Assembly: GCF_000016345.1 (NCBI RefSeq)
Contig: NC_009379.1
Coordinates: 744,001 to 808,000, forward strand
Direction: 5' to 3'
DNA length: 64,000 bases
From: Polynucleobacter asymbioticus QLW-P1DMWA-1
Lineage (GTDB): Bacteria; Pseudomonadota; Gammaproteobacteria; Burkholderiales; Burkholderiaceae
How positions within the stretch are numbered: the first letter of the stretch is position 1; each line of letters starts with the position of its first letter. The notes beneath the pieces were generated by a model. The model saw only the letters and a list, made by a program, of their open reading frames with translations, made no database searches and was not told where the DNA came from. Made by a program: the position numbers and the translations under genes. This document shows, piece after piece, positions 46,569-54,841 of this stretch.

Positions 46569-47465
46569 TTACCCCCAGAAGAGTCCCATGCAAATTAGTA
46601 GGGCATATAGGTGGACTCCTATTATATTTAGAGGAATGATCCAGCTTTGCTTGGTTCGATCCAGCGGGAATGCTCGCAGCTGAATTGCGCAAAAGATGAA
46701 AATTGGCGCCATTACTAAGGTAATCAGCGTTGATATATATGTCTGTTTATAAAAAATACTAATCGCTTGCAATATATATGCAGACATGAAGATGACTGAA
46801 TACCACTTCCATAACTTGTGCGGTAAGGTTTTCACGGCAATTGTTTCTTTGCTAGAGTTTCTATCTGCCTCAATATCAGGTATCTGATTTAAGAACAAAA
46901 TATTTGCAACCATTAGCCCATAAGCAAGCGCAAGCGGTATTAGGGCAAGATTGACTTGGCCATTTTGCAGCACTGAAAAACCAATAACGACTAGACTCCA
47001 GGCGCTTGCTATCGCTATTTCACCTAATATTCCACGGGACATTAGCTTTAATGGTGGTGCCGAGTAAGACCAACCAAAAAAGACGCCGGTAATTCCGATG
47101 GCAAGTAATTTCCATGTGCTGGTGTAGCAAAGATAGAGCCCAATCAATGCAGATAAGGCGAGCAATACAATGCTAAGGCGAAAAATTTCTCCCGGGCTGA
47201 AAACGTTATCCTGGATAAAGCGGCTGCCACCCGTAAAGGGGCTAATTCTATTGATATTGATAAGGTCAGTTCCATTTAAATAATCAAAATAGTCATTTAA
47301 TAAATTAGATGATGCATGAATCATTAGGACTGCTAATACAGCGAGAGAATTTAAGGACCATGCCACACTTAGGCTGCTGCTTAGAAATCCTATCCAACAT
47401 CCGAGTAGCGTAATAACCAGGAATGTTGGTCTAGTTGCCAAAAAGTATTTAAAAAGTTGGTTCAA
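46569..47465 (-). CDS. UbiA-family prenyltransferase
   Basis: A 298-residue polytopic protein with about eight to nine helices. The first Asp-rich motif is seen in LLNDYFDYLNGTD, the second in NQIPDIEADRNSS, and SAPPLKLMSRG matches the family's SYSAPP region. The overall pattern is closer to MenA (1,4-dihydroxy-2-naphthoate prenyltransferase) than to UbiA, but no men gene is here. It would prenylate an aromatic substrate in the membrane. In the sulfur island it is an orphan, divergent from the Crp/Fnr gene and convergent with the DUF2892 gene. Confidence 0.75.
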   Translation of the reverse strand: MNQLFKYFLATRPTFLVITLLGCWIGFLSSSLSVAWSLNSLAVLAVLMIHASSNLLNDYFDYLNGTDLININRISPFTGGSRFIQDNVFSPGEIFRLSIVLLALSALIGLYLCYTSTWKLLAIGITGVFFGWSYSAPPLKLMSRGILGEIAIASAWSLVVIGFSVLQNGQVNLALIPLALAYGLMVANILFLNQIPDIEADRNSSKETIAVKTLPHKLWKWYSVIFMSAYILQAISIFYKQTYISTLITLVMAPIFIFCAIQLRAFPLDRTKQSWIIPLNIIGVHLYALLICMGLFWG

Positions 47466-47521
47466 TTAAATTGCCCACTCATTTTGGATGGAGGGAGGTG
47501 AAGATTATTGAAGAAATATTT

Positions 47522-47555
47522 GATAACGGTTCACTTCAAGCGGCATGAAGTTATC
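47522..47555. promoter_or_regulatory. Nested inverted repeats upstream of the FNR-like gene
   Basis: GATAAC (47522-47527) pairs with GTTATC (47550-47555), and inside them ACTTCA (47533-47538) pairs with TGAAGT (47546-47551) over seven bases. The region separates the ubiA-like and FNR-like genes (163 bases, no ORF). It could be a regulator site; a match to an FNR box is poor, so no regulator is assigned. Confidence 0.35.
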
Positions 47556-47628
47556 TGTGTTAAGTTAAGTGTAAGACTTTCTCTTTAGTTACCCTGTTTA
47601 TTTTAAATGCACCATACTAGTAGATTCG

Positions 47629-48345
47629 ATGAAAACAATAGAAATTAAAAATGCCTGGCAAGGTGAGAGTGATTGTGAAAATTGCTCCATTAGAAGTTCT
47701 GCGCTATTTGCGGAGTTGAATGAGGAAGATTTTTCAAAAATACATTCCCCAATCGATGATCTTAGCTTTGAAGCTTATGCGGGAATCTATCAGCAAGGGG
47801 ACAAGGCAGGCTCGCTTTATACCTTACGTAATGGCTATATTAAGATCTTGCATATTAATTCTGATGGGTCTGAGCGAATCGTTAGAATTGTTCTGCCCGG
47901 AAATCTGTTTGGTATGGAGGCGCTGCTTGGTGAAGCCTATGAGCACTCCGCTTATGCCTTGACGAATGTCCATCTGTGTAGAATCCCAAAAAATATCATT
48001 TCAACCTTAGGTGAAGAGTCGCCAAGATTGCATCGTCAAATTGTAAAGAAGTGGGGTGAAGCGCTGCTTCAGTCAGAATCCTGGTTTTCTGAAATCAATA
48101 CCGGAAGAATTGAGGTGCGATTGGCGCGATTCTTTTTGAAGCTTGCTAAAGAGTCCGGCTCGTTCGCAATTGCGCCTCTTTTTAAGCGGGAGGATATGGG
48201 TCTGATGATGGATGTGAAGTGCGAAACAATTAGCAGAGCTTTAGCATCAATGGCTGAACAAGGATTAATCTCCAATATCACTAGGCTATCGGTGCAAATT
48301 CCAAACCTAGAACTCCTACGACAGTTTTCTAAGCGCGGAGTTTAG
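47629..48345 (+). CDS. Crp/Fnr-family regulator with partial FNR cysteine set
   Basis: A 238-residue protein with a cyclic-nucleotide-binding-type sensor domain (residues about 25-145) and an HTH (residues about 180-225) with CETISRALASMAEQG, where Glu, Ser and Arg match FNR's DNA-contact residues. At the N-terminus C16 and C19 (CENC) align with FNR C20 and C23, and C117 (VHLC) aligns with C122, but the position of FNR C29 is Ala25. So three of the four cluster ligands are present. It may still bind a modified cluster or sense another signal. The neighbour is the HiPIP gene, convergent. Confidence 0.85.
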   Translation: MKTIEIKNAWQGESDCENCSIRSSALFAELNEEDFSKIHSPIDDLSFEAYAGIYQQGDKAGSLYTLRNGYIKILHINSDGSERIVRIVLPGNLFGMEALLGEAYEHSAYALTNVHLCRIPKNIISTLGEESPRLHRQIVKKWGEALLQSESWFSEINTGRIEVRLARFFLKLAKESGSFAIAPLFKREDMGLMMDVKCETISRALASMAEQGLISNITRLSVQIPNLELLRQFSKRGV

Positions 48346-48360
48346 AGTGGAGGCATAAAA

Positions 48361-48382
48361 AAGGCTGCCTAAGCAGCCTTTT
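48361..48382. terminator. Bidirectional Rho-independent terminator
   Basis: AAGGCTGC (48361-48368) pairs fully with GCAGCCTT (48373-48380) around CTAA. A-run on the left and T-run on the right give an efficient terminator for the HiPIP operon (minus) and a shorter one for the FNR-like gene (plus). Confidence 0.85.
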
Positions 48383-48397
48383 GGGGGCATTGAAGTA

Positions 48398-48706
48398 TTA
48401 AGCCTTCTTAGCGTAAGCAGAGCACCAGCCTTTGCTAGATACTTGCTTACCAGCAAACAATGGGCAACCGCCAGCAGCAGCACCAGCTTTACCTTGGAAC
48501 AAAGCGCAGTTACCGCACTCTTGACCAGCAGCGTATTTAGCGTATTTCGCTTTATCTACCTTAGTAGCATCAGACTTGTAACCCAAAGCAGTAGCTTGTG
48601 GATCAGTATCAGCAACCATAGCTTGAGCTTGAACTTTGCTGTTGAGTGCTAGAGTGCAGGCACCAGCAGCAGACATGATAATAAATTGACGACGAGATGA
48701 TTTCAT
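48398..48706 (-). CDS. High-potential iron-sulfur protein (HiPIP)
   Basis: A 102-residue periplasmic electron carrier. The N-terminus has a twin-arginine signal (KSSRRQFIIMSAAGACTLAL) and the mature domain has four cysteines in CGNCALFQG, GGCPLF and GWCSAY that bind one [4Fe-4S] cluster, with the AKYAAGQECGNC start typical of HiPIP. It follows the TauE/SafE gene by 12 bases. In phototrophs and other aerobes HiPIP moves electrons from sulfur enzymes or the bc1 complex to an oxidase; a similar role is inferred here. Confidence 0.9.
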   Translation of the reverse strand: MKSSRRQFIIMSAAGACTLALNSKVQAQAMVADTDPQATALGYKSDATKVDKAKYAKYAAGQECGNCALFQGKAGAAAGGCPLFAGKQVSSKGWCSAYAKKA

Positions 48707-48718
48707 ATTTTCTCCGGG

Positions 48719-49528
48719 TTAGGTAAAGCATTTGTAAATGAGACTAAGTGCAACTAAAAAAGTAAAGACAGAAAAGATTTGCTGAACTCGTGGACCACTA
48801 ATATTTTTCTCTAATACTTTTCCAATTAGAAGACCCACAAGAGAACCTACTGCAAAGGGCGCGGCAATAGTTAAGTCCAGCGTGCCAGATACCAGCGACA
48901 CCGCTGCACCTCCTGCAGAGACGATTGCTAGCACACCTAAAGAAGTTGCCACAATAGCCTTCATTGGCAGGTCAGTAAATTTCTTGAGAGAAGGAACGAT
49001 AATGAAGCCGCCTCCTACGCCCAATAAACCCGAAAGAAATCCAGCAAAAGCTCCCGCAAGCATCAGGGATCGAGCGCAAGGAACGGTCCAGATGAGTTTG
49101 CCTATAGACATATCTAATTGACAAGGCGGTGGTTTGGTAAGCTCTGGTGCTTTACCTGCTATGGTTTGCGTTGCCTGCACAAACATTTTCGCAGCAACAT
49201 AAATTAATACCGCACTAAAAAGTAAAAGCATTGGTGTATTGGGTGCGCGTTGTGCTACCCATAAACCCAATGGCGAAAGAATGAGGCCGCAAATCGCCAT
49301 AAACATAGCCGCCTTGTAGCGAAGTACTTTGGCATTCAATCCAATAACAGCGCCAACTCCCGCAGAAATAGCAATAGCAGTTAAGGCAATGGGCCCCGCT
49401 TCGGACATTGGCATATGAAAAGCAAAGACGAGTAGCGGAACAGAAAGAATTCCGCCTCCTGCGCCAGTGAGGCCCATCAGAATACCTACGAATGCCCCGA
49501 GTGCTGAGGCAATGAACAAGCTATCCAT
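48719..49528 (-). CDS. TauE/SafE family sulfite/organosulfonate permease
   Basis: A 269-residue membrane protein with about eight helices and the family's two repeated motifs, GLTGAGGGILSVPLLV at residue 20 and GLLGVGGGFIIVPSL near 165. TauE/SafE (TSUP) proteins export sulfite or sulfonates, or import sulfur compounds. It lies two bases downstream of sqr and 12 upstream of the HiPIP gene, in one minus-strand operon. Substrate is not determined; sulfite or sulfide-derived species are reasonable in context. Confidence 0.88.
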   Translation of the reverse strand: MDSLFIASALGAFVGILMGLTGAGGGILSVPLLVFAFHMPMSEAGPIALTAIAISAGVGAVIGLNAKVLRYKAAMFMAICGLILSPLGLWVAQRAPNTPMLLLFSAVLIYVAAKMFVQATQTIAGKAPELTKPPPCQLDMSIGKLIWTVPCARSLMLAGAFAGFLSGLLGVGGGFIIVPSLKKFTDLPMKAIVATSLGVLAIVSAGGAAVSLVSGTLDLTIAAPFAVGSLVGLLIGKVLEKNISGPRVQQIFSVFTFLVALSLIYKCFT

Positions 49529-49530
49529 TG

Positions 49531-50772
49531 TTAGTTTTCAAATGGACGTGCAAGCCATTCTCTGCCCTTGAGCATTGCGTTCCAATATAGCCAAGGAAGC
49601 ACATCTTTTTTTAGAATCCATGCTAACTTAGTTGCTTTAAGTGGATTAATTAACCAAGGGAAGGTTGGCATCAACTTGCCACCAAAACCAAATTCAGCCA
49701 AAACAATTTTTCCTCTTTCAACAGTCAGAGGGCAAGATCCATATCCATCATATTTGAGAGGCATTGGTTTCTTGGAGCGAGAAGCCAAAAGATTTTCTGC
49801 AACCACTACTACTTGTTTTCTAGCTGCTGCTGCAGTTTTTGAATTCGGTGAGGAGCAGCAATCTCCGAGGGCAAAAATATTCGGATATCGCGTATGCTGC
49901 AGACTAAATTGATCTACCTCTACCCAGCCATCAGCATTAGCAATAGGGCTTCCAATCAAGCAATCTTGTGGCCCTTGTGGGGGAACTACATGAAGCATAT
50001 CAAATGTTTTCTCTACTTGAGTCACATTGCCATCAGCATCCTTTACTGCAAAGATCGCTTTTTTATTGGGGCCATCGACTGAAACGAGGTTGCAATTGAA
50101 ATTCAAAGTTGCGTTATATTTTTTTACATACTCCATGAGTGGAGGCACAAAATCTGCAACACCAAAAAGGGCTGCTCCAGCATTATTTAATTCAACTTCA
50201 ATATTTTTTAGATTTCCTTGTTTCTCCCATTCATAGCAAGAGAGATACATTGCTTTTTGAGGTGCGCCTGGACATTTAATGGGCATGGGCGGCTGTGTAA
50301 ATATGGCTTTGCCAGATTTCATTTGTTTGACCAGCTCCCATGTGTAAGGAGAGTAGTCATAACTGTAATTTGATGTGACTCCATTTTTACCGATTGCTTC
50401 TACAAGCCCCGGGATTGCATCCCATTTAATTTTTAATCCGGTAGTCACCGCTAAATATTGGTATTTGACTGGCGCGCCATTCTGAACCATGACTTCATTG
50501 GCGTTGGGATTGAATCCGGCAATTTTGTCCTTAATCCAAACGACACCAGGAGGGATGATGTCCTTTGTTTTTTTCTTACTATTTTTTACATTAAATGCTC
50601 CACCGCCCACTAATGTCCATGATGGCTGGTAATAGTGGTCTTCAGAGGGCTCAATAATGGCTATTTTTAATGATTGGTCACGACTCTTAAGGCTCGCAGC
50701 TAAGCCAATACCCGCCGCACCACCACCAGCAATAAGTACGTCAAATTCATCCATTTGTAGCTTTTTATTCAT
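49531..50772 (-). CDS. sqr: Sulfide:quinone oxidoreductase, type II-like
   Basis: Oxidises sulfide and reduces quinone at the membrane. The 413-residue flavoprotein has the FAD-binding loop VLIAGGGAAGIGLAASL and, as expected for type II (SQRDL-like) enzymes, the redox cysteines C167 (PIKCPGAPQKAMYLS) and C347 (GYGSCPLTVERGK). NIFALGDCCSSPNSKTAAAARKQ forms the flavin-binding C-terminal part. A downstream hydrophobic helix region (WLINPLKATKLAWILKK) may anchor it. It is divergent from the persulfide dioxygenase gene and would supply its substrate persulfide. Confidence 0.93.
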   Translation of the reverse strand: MNKKLQMDEFDVLIAGGGAAGIGLAASLKSRDQSLKIAIIEPSEDHYYQPSWTLVGGGAFNVKNSKKKTKDIIPPGVVWIKDKIAGFNPNANEVMVQNGAPVKYQYLAVTTGLKIKWDAIPGLVEAIGKNGVTSNYSYDYSPYTWELVKQMKSGKAIFTQPPMPIKCPGAPQKAMYLSCYEWEKQGNLKNIEVELNNAGAALFGVADFVPPLMEYVKKYNATLNFNCNLVSVDGPNKKAIFAVKDADGNVTQVEKTFDMLHVVPPQGPQDCLIGSPIANADGWVEVDQFSLQHTRYPNIFALGDCCSSPNSKTAAAARKQVVVVAENLLASRSKKPMPLKYDGYGSCPLTVERGKIVLAEFGFGGKLMPTFPWLINPLKATKLAWILKKDVLPWLYWNAMLKGREWLARPFEN

Positions 50773-50816
50773 CTTCTCTTTCTTCCTTGCTCAATGGTTA
50801 TAAGGAGATAGTCTCT

Positions 50817-50835
50817 ATATAACTAATAGTTATAT
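50817..50835. promoter_or_regulatory. AT-rich dyad in the sqr/pdo divergent promoter
   Basis: ATATAACT and AGTTATAT are perfect inverted arms around AAT, a 19-bp site in the 146 bases between sqr (minus) and the persulfide dioxygenase (plus). A further ACTAATA/TATTAGT pair spans 50822-50858. These are candidate sites for the BigR-like regulator, though their sequence differs from the dyad at 42934. Confidence 0.5.
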
Positions 50836-50918
50836 GCTTATAAGGGTTAGTTATTAGTGTGTTTTTACCAGCAATATTAAATAATTGCACTAGGAAATAT
50901 TACTTAGGCGAAATTGAA

Positions 50919-51779
50919 ATGAATCCAGTTGTAAAAGGCTTTTTTGATCCAGATACCTGGACCGTAACGTATGTTGTTTATGAAAAAGTAGGGTCTCCTT
51001 GCATCATTATTGATTCAGTTCTGAGTTATGACCCTAAATCAGGACGTACTCATACCAAGATGGCAGATGAAGTCATCGAATTTATTAAGAAAAATGATCT
51101 AAAAACCGAATGGATTCTAGAAACGCATGCGCATGCGGATCACGTTACTGCTGCACCATATTTGAAATTGAAGCTTGGTGGCAAAGTTGCTATTGGGGAT
51201 CATATTTCAGTAGTGCAGGGGGTATTCAAAGGGATTTTTAATCTAGAAAATACATTTCCTACTGATGGCTCTCAATTTGACCGTCTCCTTAAGGATGGTG
51301 AAGAGATTCATTTTGGTAACCTGAGTTTGAAGGCCATGTTTGTTCCTGGGCATACTCCTGCGTGTATGGCATATCAAGTTGGTGATGCCATATTCGTTGG
51401 TGACACTATGTTTATGCCCGATGTAGGTACTGCTCGTTGTGATTTCCCCGGTGGAGATGCCCATGTCTTGTATCAATCAATGAAGAAGATACTAAGCTTT
51501 CCTCCGCAGACCCGTTTGTTTATGTGCCATGACTATCCGCCAAATGGTCGACCAGTTAATTTTGAAACTACTGTTGCAGAAGAGAGAAAGTCAAATATTC
51601 ATATGCATGACGGCATTTCTGAAGAGCAGTTCATTGAGATGCGCACAAAGCGTGATGCCACTTTAGAGATGCCGGTCCTTATTCTTCCTGCTATTCAAGT
51701 CAATATTCGAGCTGGTGAATTTCCACCTAAAGAAGCGAATGGAATCGCTTATCTCAAGATTCCAGTTAACGCCCTTTAA
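50919..51779 (+). CDS. Persulfide dioxygenase (ETHE1/Blh-type metallo-beta-lactamase fold)
   Basis: Converts glutathione persulfide to sulfite with oxygen. The 286-residue protein starts MNPVVKGFFDPDTWTVTYVV, has ETHAHADHVTAAPYL with the metal ligands H70, H72, D74 and H75, GHTPACM, GDTMFMPDVGTARCDFPGG and LFMCHDYPPNGR near the C-terminal part. The mononuclear iron ligands of ETHE1 (His, His, Asp) can be placed. An upstream extension of the frame to 50859 is not favoured. It works with SQR and faces it across the dyad promoter, just before the sox genes. Confidence 0.92.
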   Translation: MNPVVKGFFDPDTWTVTYVVYEKVGSPCIIIDSVLSYDPKSGRTHTKMADEVIEFIKKNDLKTEWILETHAHADHVTAAPYLKLKLGGKVAIGDHISVVQGVFKGIFNLENTFPTDGSQFDRLLKDGEEIHFGNLSLKAMFVPGHTPACMAYQVGDAIFVGDTMFMPDVGTARCDFPGGDAHVLYQSMKKILSFPPQTRLFMCHDYPPNGRPVNFETTVAEERKSNIHMHDGISEEQFIEMRTKRDATLEMPVLILPAIQVNIRAGEFPPKEANGIAYLKIPVNAL

Positions 51780-51829
51780 AGAATTTAAGAACCCTATTTA
51801 GTACTTATATTTACAGGAGTTTTTCCTTA

Positions 51830-53185
51830 ATGTCAGATCCAAAACGAAGAGGTCAAATTCAGAAGGCCCCTGAAAACTTTTTATCTCAAGATCTTATTGC
51901 TGATTTAAATAAAAACGGCATGGACAATACACGTCGCGGCTTTATGCGAAATGGTTTCATGGCCGCTGTAGGTGGTGCGGTAGGTTTGGGTACATCCATG
52001 AATGCTCTTGCATCATCAGAAGGTGATCCAGCAATTCTCGAGAAGCAAGTTTGGCAGACTACTTTAGGTAAAAACGTTGCCACAATGCCTTATGGCACAC
52101 CATCTATTTACGAGGCGAACTTGATTCGTCGCGAATCGCCAGGATTGACAAGGGTATCTGCGGCATCAGTTGCATTCACGCCACTACAAGGTTTGTTTGG
52201 AATCATTACGCCAAATGGTTTACATTTTGAAAGGCAGCATCAGGGTTGGTACAACATTGATCCTGAGAAGCATCGTTTAATGGTAAATGGTTTAGTTAAG
52301 AACAATCGTGTGTTTACGATGAATGATTTGATGCGCTTACCATCAGTTTCGCGCATTCATTTTATTGAATGTGGAGCAAATACCGGCTTGGAGTGGGGTA
52401 ATGTTGCAGTACCAACTGTGCAGTACACCCATGGAATGCTCTCTTGCTGTGAATTTACCGGCGTTCCTCTCTCAGTGCTTTTGGAGGAGTGTGGTGCTGA
52501 CCTCAAAAAAGGAAAATATTTGTTGGCGGAAGGTGGAGACGGTTCGGGAATGACCCGAACCATTAATTTAGAAGATGTCTTAAATGACGCTATTGTTGCG
52601 TGGGGCATGAACGGAGAAATGCTCCGTCCCGAAAACGGCTTTCCTTTGCGCTTAGTCGTTCCTGGAGTTCAGGGTGTTAGTTGGGTTAAGTGGTTGCGTC
52701 GCTTAGAGGTTGGCGATATGCCCTATGCAACCAAGGACGAGGCTGTTCATTACAACGATTTAATGCCCGATGGGCTGGCACGTCAATACACCTCGATACA
52801 GGAATGCAAGTCAGTGATCACAACGCCTTCAGGTGGCCAGCAATTGTTGGACAAAGGCTTTTATAACGTCAGCGGATTGGCGTGGTCCGGAAGAGGAAAG
52901 ATCAAGCGAGTAGATGTTTCTTTCGATGGTGGAAATAATTGGAAAACTGCTCGCTTAGAAACCCCAGTTCTCACAAAGGCGCTCACTCGTTTCAATATTA
53001 ATTGGGTGTGGGATGGTGCACCAGCTATTTTGCAGTCACGAGCCATTGATGACACGGGTTACGTGCAACCGTCAATCAAGCTCTTAAGAGATGTGCGTGG
53101 TACGCGATCTATTTATCACAACAACGCTATTCAATCTTGGAAAGTTGGTACAAACGGGGAGGTTAGCAATGTTCAAGTTGGCTAA
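51830..53185 (+). CDS. soxC: Sulfite dehydrogenase-type molybdopterin subunit SoxC
   Basis: The SoxCD sulfur dehydrogenase removes six electrons from SoxY-bound sulfane sulfur. The 451-residue protein has a twin-arginine signal (NTRRGFMRNGFMAAVGGAVG) and the molybdenum ligand Cys181 in HFIECGANTGLEW. GGDGSGMTRTINLEDVLNDA and PLRLVVPGVQGVSWVKWL are the sulfite oxidase fold elements. It is 50 bases after the persulfide dioxygenase, with AGGAG, and starts the sox gene run; it overlaps soxD by 17 bases. Confidence 0.95.
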   Translation: MSDPKRRGQIQKAPENFLSQDLIADLNKNGMDNTRRGFMRNGFMAAVGGAVGLGTSMNALASSEGDPAILEKQVWQTTLGKNVATMPYGTPSIYEANLIRRESPGLTRVSAASVAFTPLQGLFGIITPNGLHFERQHQGWYNIDPEKHRLMVNGLVKNNRVFTMNDLMRLPSVSRIHFIECGANTGLEWGNVAVPTVQYTHGMLSCCEFTGVPLSVLLEECGADLKKGKYLLAEGGDGSGMTRTINLEDVLNDAIVAWGMNGEMLRPENGFPLRLVVPGVQGVSWVKWLRRLEVGDMPYATKDEAVHYNDLMPDGLARQYTSIQECKSVITTPSGGQQLLDKGFYNVSGLAWSGRGKIKRVDVSFDGGNNWKTARLETPVLTKALTRFNINWVWDGAPAILQSRAIDDTGYVQPSIKLLRDVRGTRSIYHNNAIQSWKVGTNGEVSNVQVG

Positions 53186-54251
53186 AGTTGCAAAATTCAC
53201 TCTGTTTGCAGTTACAACATTTTTTGCGGTTGGTTCAGTGGTTGCGCAGAATTCGAGCACGCACTATCCAGGCATCGGCAGAGACGCTACGCCGGCAGAA
53301 GTTGCGGCCTGGGATATTGATGTTCGACCAGACTTTAAAGGACTTCCCAAGGGATCTGGTTCGGTAGAAAAAGGTCAGCAACTCTGGGAAGCAAAGTGCT
53401 CTGTTTGTCATGGTACGTTTGGTGAGTCTAACGAGATATTTACGCCCATCATTGGTGGAACAACCACGGATGATATTAAAACGGGCAGGGTAGCTTCCCT
53501 TTCGGATAGAAAGCAGCCCCAAAGGACAACCATTATGAAAGTGGCGACAGTTTCTTCATTGTGGGATTACATCTATCGTGCAATGCCTTGGAATGCTCCG
53601 CGCTCACTCACGCCGGATGACACCTTTGCATTGGTGGCTTACTTATTAAATATGGCGGAAGTAGTGCCTGATGATTTCGTGCTTAGCAACACTAATATTG
53701 CTGAAGTACAAAAACGAATGCCAAACCGAAATGGTATGACTTTGAAGCATGGCTTGTGGAATTCCAAAGGCACACCAGATGTTCACGCTACTGCTTGCAT
53801 GACCAACTGTGTGCAATTCGTTCAAATTGGTTCAGAGTTGCCCGATTACGCACGAAATGCTCACGGAAACATTGCAGAGCAGAATCGCCAATATGGCCCA
53901 TTCCGCGGATCTGACTCTACAAAACCACCCCTGACTAAGTTACCAGGCGCTTCAGCCGAAGGTTTAGCTCATGCATCTGAAACACATGCTTCTAAAAAGG
54001 GGCCGGCTGAATTGTTTAAGAGCGAGAACTGCACGGCTTGCCATGCAATGAGCACTAAGCTGGTTGGTCCTTCCGTTGCCGACATTGCTGCTAAATATCA
54101 AGGGCAAAGTGGGGCTTTGGATACGCTAATGGCTAAGGTTAAGAATGGAGGTTCAGGAGTTTGGGGACCAATTCCGATGCCAGCTCAGTCTCAATTGTCT
54201 GATGAAGATCGTAAGGCGCTCGTGACTTGGGTGCTTTCTGGAGGTAAATAA
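53169..54251 (+). CDS. soxD: SoxD, diheme cytochrome c subunit of sulfur dehydrogenase
   Basis: Electron-transfer partner of SoxC. The 360-residue protein starts MFKLAKVAKFTLFAVTTFF (signal peptide) and has two heme sites, C77-SV-C80-H81 and C288-TA-C291-H292. The first is followed by MPWNAPRSLTPDDTFALVAY, the second by KLVGPSVADIAAKYQG. The frame stays open further up inside soxC, but ATG 53169 begins the signal peptide. Two hemes in one chain is the typical SoxD layout. It is 83 bases before soxY with a stem-loop in between. Confidence 0.95.
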   Translation: MFKLAKVAKFTLFAVTTFFAVGSVVAQNSSTHYPGIGRDATPAEVAAWDIDVRPDFKGLPKGSGSVEKGQQLWEAKCSVCHGTFGESNEIFTPIIGGTTTDDIKTGRVASLSDRKQPQRTTIMKVATVSSLWDYIYRAMPWNAPRSLTPDDTFALVAYLLNMAEVVPDDFVLSNTNIAEVQKRMPNRNGMTLKHGLWNSKGTPDVHATACMTNCVQFVQIGSELPDYARNAHGNIAEQNRQYGPFRGSDSTKPPLTKLPGASAEGLAHASETHASKKGPAELFKSENCTACHAMSTKLVGPSVADIAAKYQGQSGALDTLMAKVKNGGSGVWGPIPMPAQSQLSDEDRKALVTWVLSGGK

Positions 54252-54258
54252 GAAGTAC

Positions 54259-54286
54259 CCAATAAATAGCCAGTATGGTTTATTGG
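54259..54286 (+). promoter_or_regulatory. Inverted repeat between soxD and soxY
   Basis: CCAATAAA (54259-54266) pairs with TTTATTGG (54279-54286), and within the loop CCA-GTA-TGG pairs again. No T-tract follows directly. It could be an RNA processing or stability hairpin, or an operator within the sox operon. Confidence 0.45.
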
Positions 54287-54334
54287 AAAGTAGATAATGT
54301 ATTCACGTTAAGAGCTTAAAAAAAGGAGTTTTTT

Positions 54335-54787
54335 ATGAATCAGCAGCGACGCAGTTTATTAAAGTATTCAGCCGTTTTTGGCTTGATGGCTTCTGCAGGC
54401 CTCATTAGTGTGGCTCAAGCACAAGAGTGGAACAAAGCCGCTTTTGAGGGCAAAGGTTTAGATGATGTATTCAAAATATTGGGTGCTGGCAGCCCTGATA
54501 AATCAGCTGCCGTTACCTTAAATGCTCCGGATATCGCCGAAAATGGCGCGGTTGTTCCTGTAGGCATTACAACCACGCTCAAGGCTGAACAAATGGCTAT
54601 CCTGGTTGAAAAGAATCCTAGCGCTTTGGCTGCTCAATTCTTTATTCCTGCTGGCACAGAGCCATTCATTACTACGCGTATAAAGATGGGTCAAACTTCC
54701 AATGTATATGCTTTAGTTAAAGCGGATGGTAAATGGAGTATGGCTGTTAAGGAAGTCAAAGTAACTTTGGGCGGATGTGGCGGTTAA
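54335..54787 (+). CDS. soxY: SoxY, thiosulfate-carrier subunit
   Basis: Carries sulfur intermediates on a cysteine near its C-terminus. The 150-residue protein has a twin-arginine-like signal (RRSLLKYSAVFGLMASAG) and the swinging-arm tail TLGGCGG, with the carrier cysteine. The middle segment APDIAENGAVVPVGI is the immunoglobulin-like SoxY fold. It forms a heterodimer with SoxZ, encoded next. The start follows an AAAGGAG site. Confidence 0.96.
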   Translation: MNQQRRSLLKYSAVFGLMASAGLISVAQAQEWNKAAFEGKGLDDVFKILGAGSPDKSAAVTLNAPDIAENGAVVPVGITTTLKAEQMAILVEKNPSALAAQFFIPAGTEPFITTRIKMGQTSNVYALVKADGKWSMAVKEVKVTLGGCGG

Positions 54788-54841
54788 GCTCACCCAATCT
54801 GTATAAACATTTAACTAATTACTAGATTACAAGAGGAACAT

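Noticed and set aside
47500..47628. FNR-type box upstream of the FNR-like gene
   Set aside because: TTTGATAACGGTTCA has only one good half-site, so it was not assigned.
50859..50918. Twenty-residue N-terminal extension of persulfide dioxygenase
   Set aside because: Family proteins begin close to the MNPVVKGFFD start; the extension would read through leader DNA.
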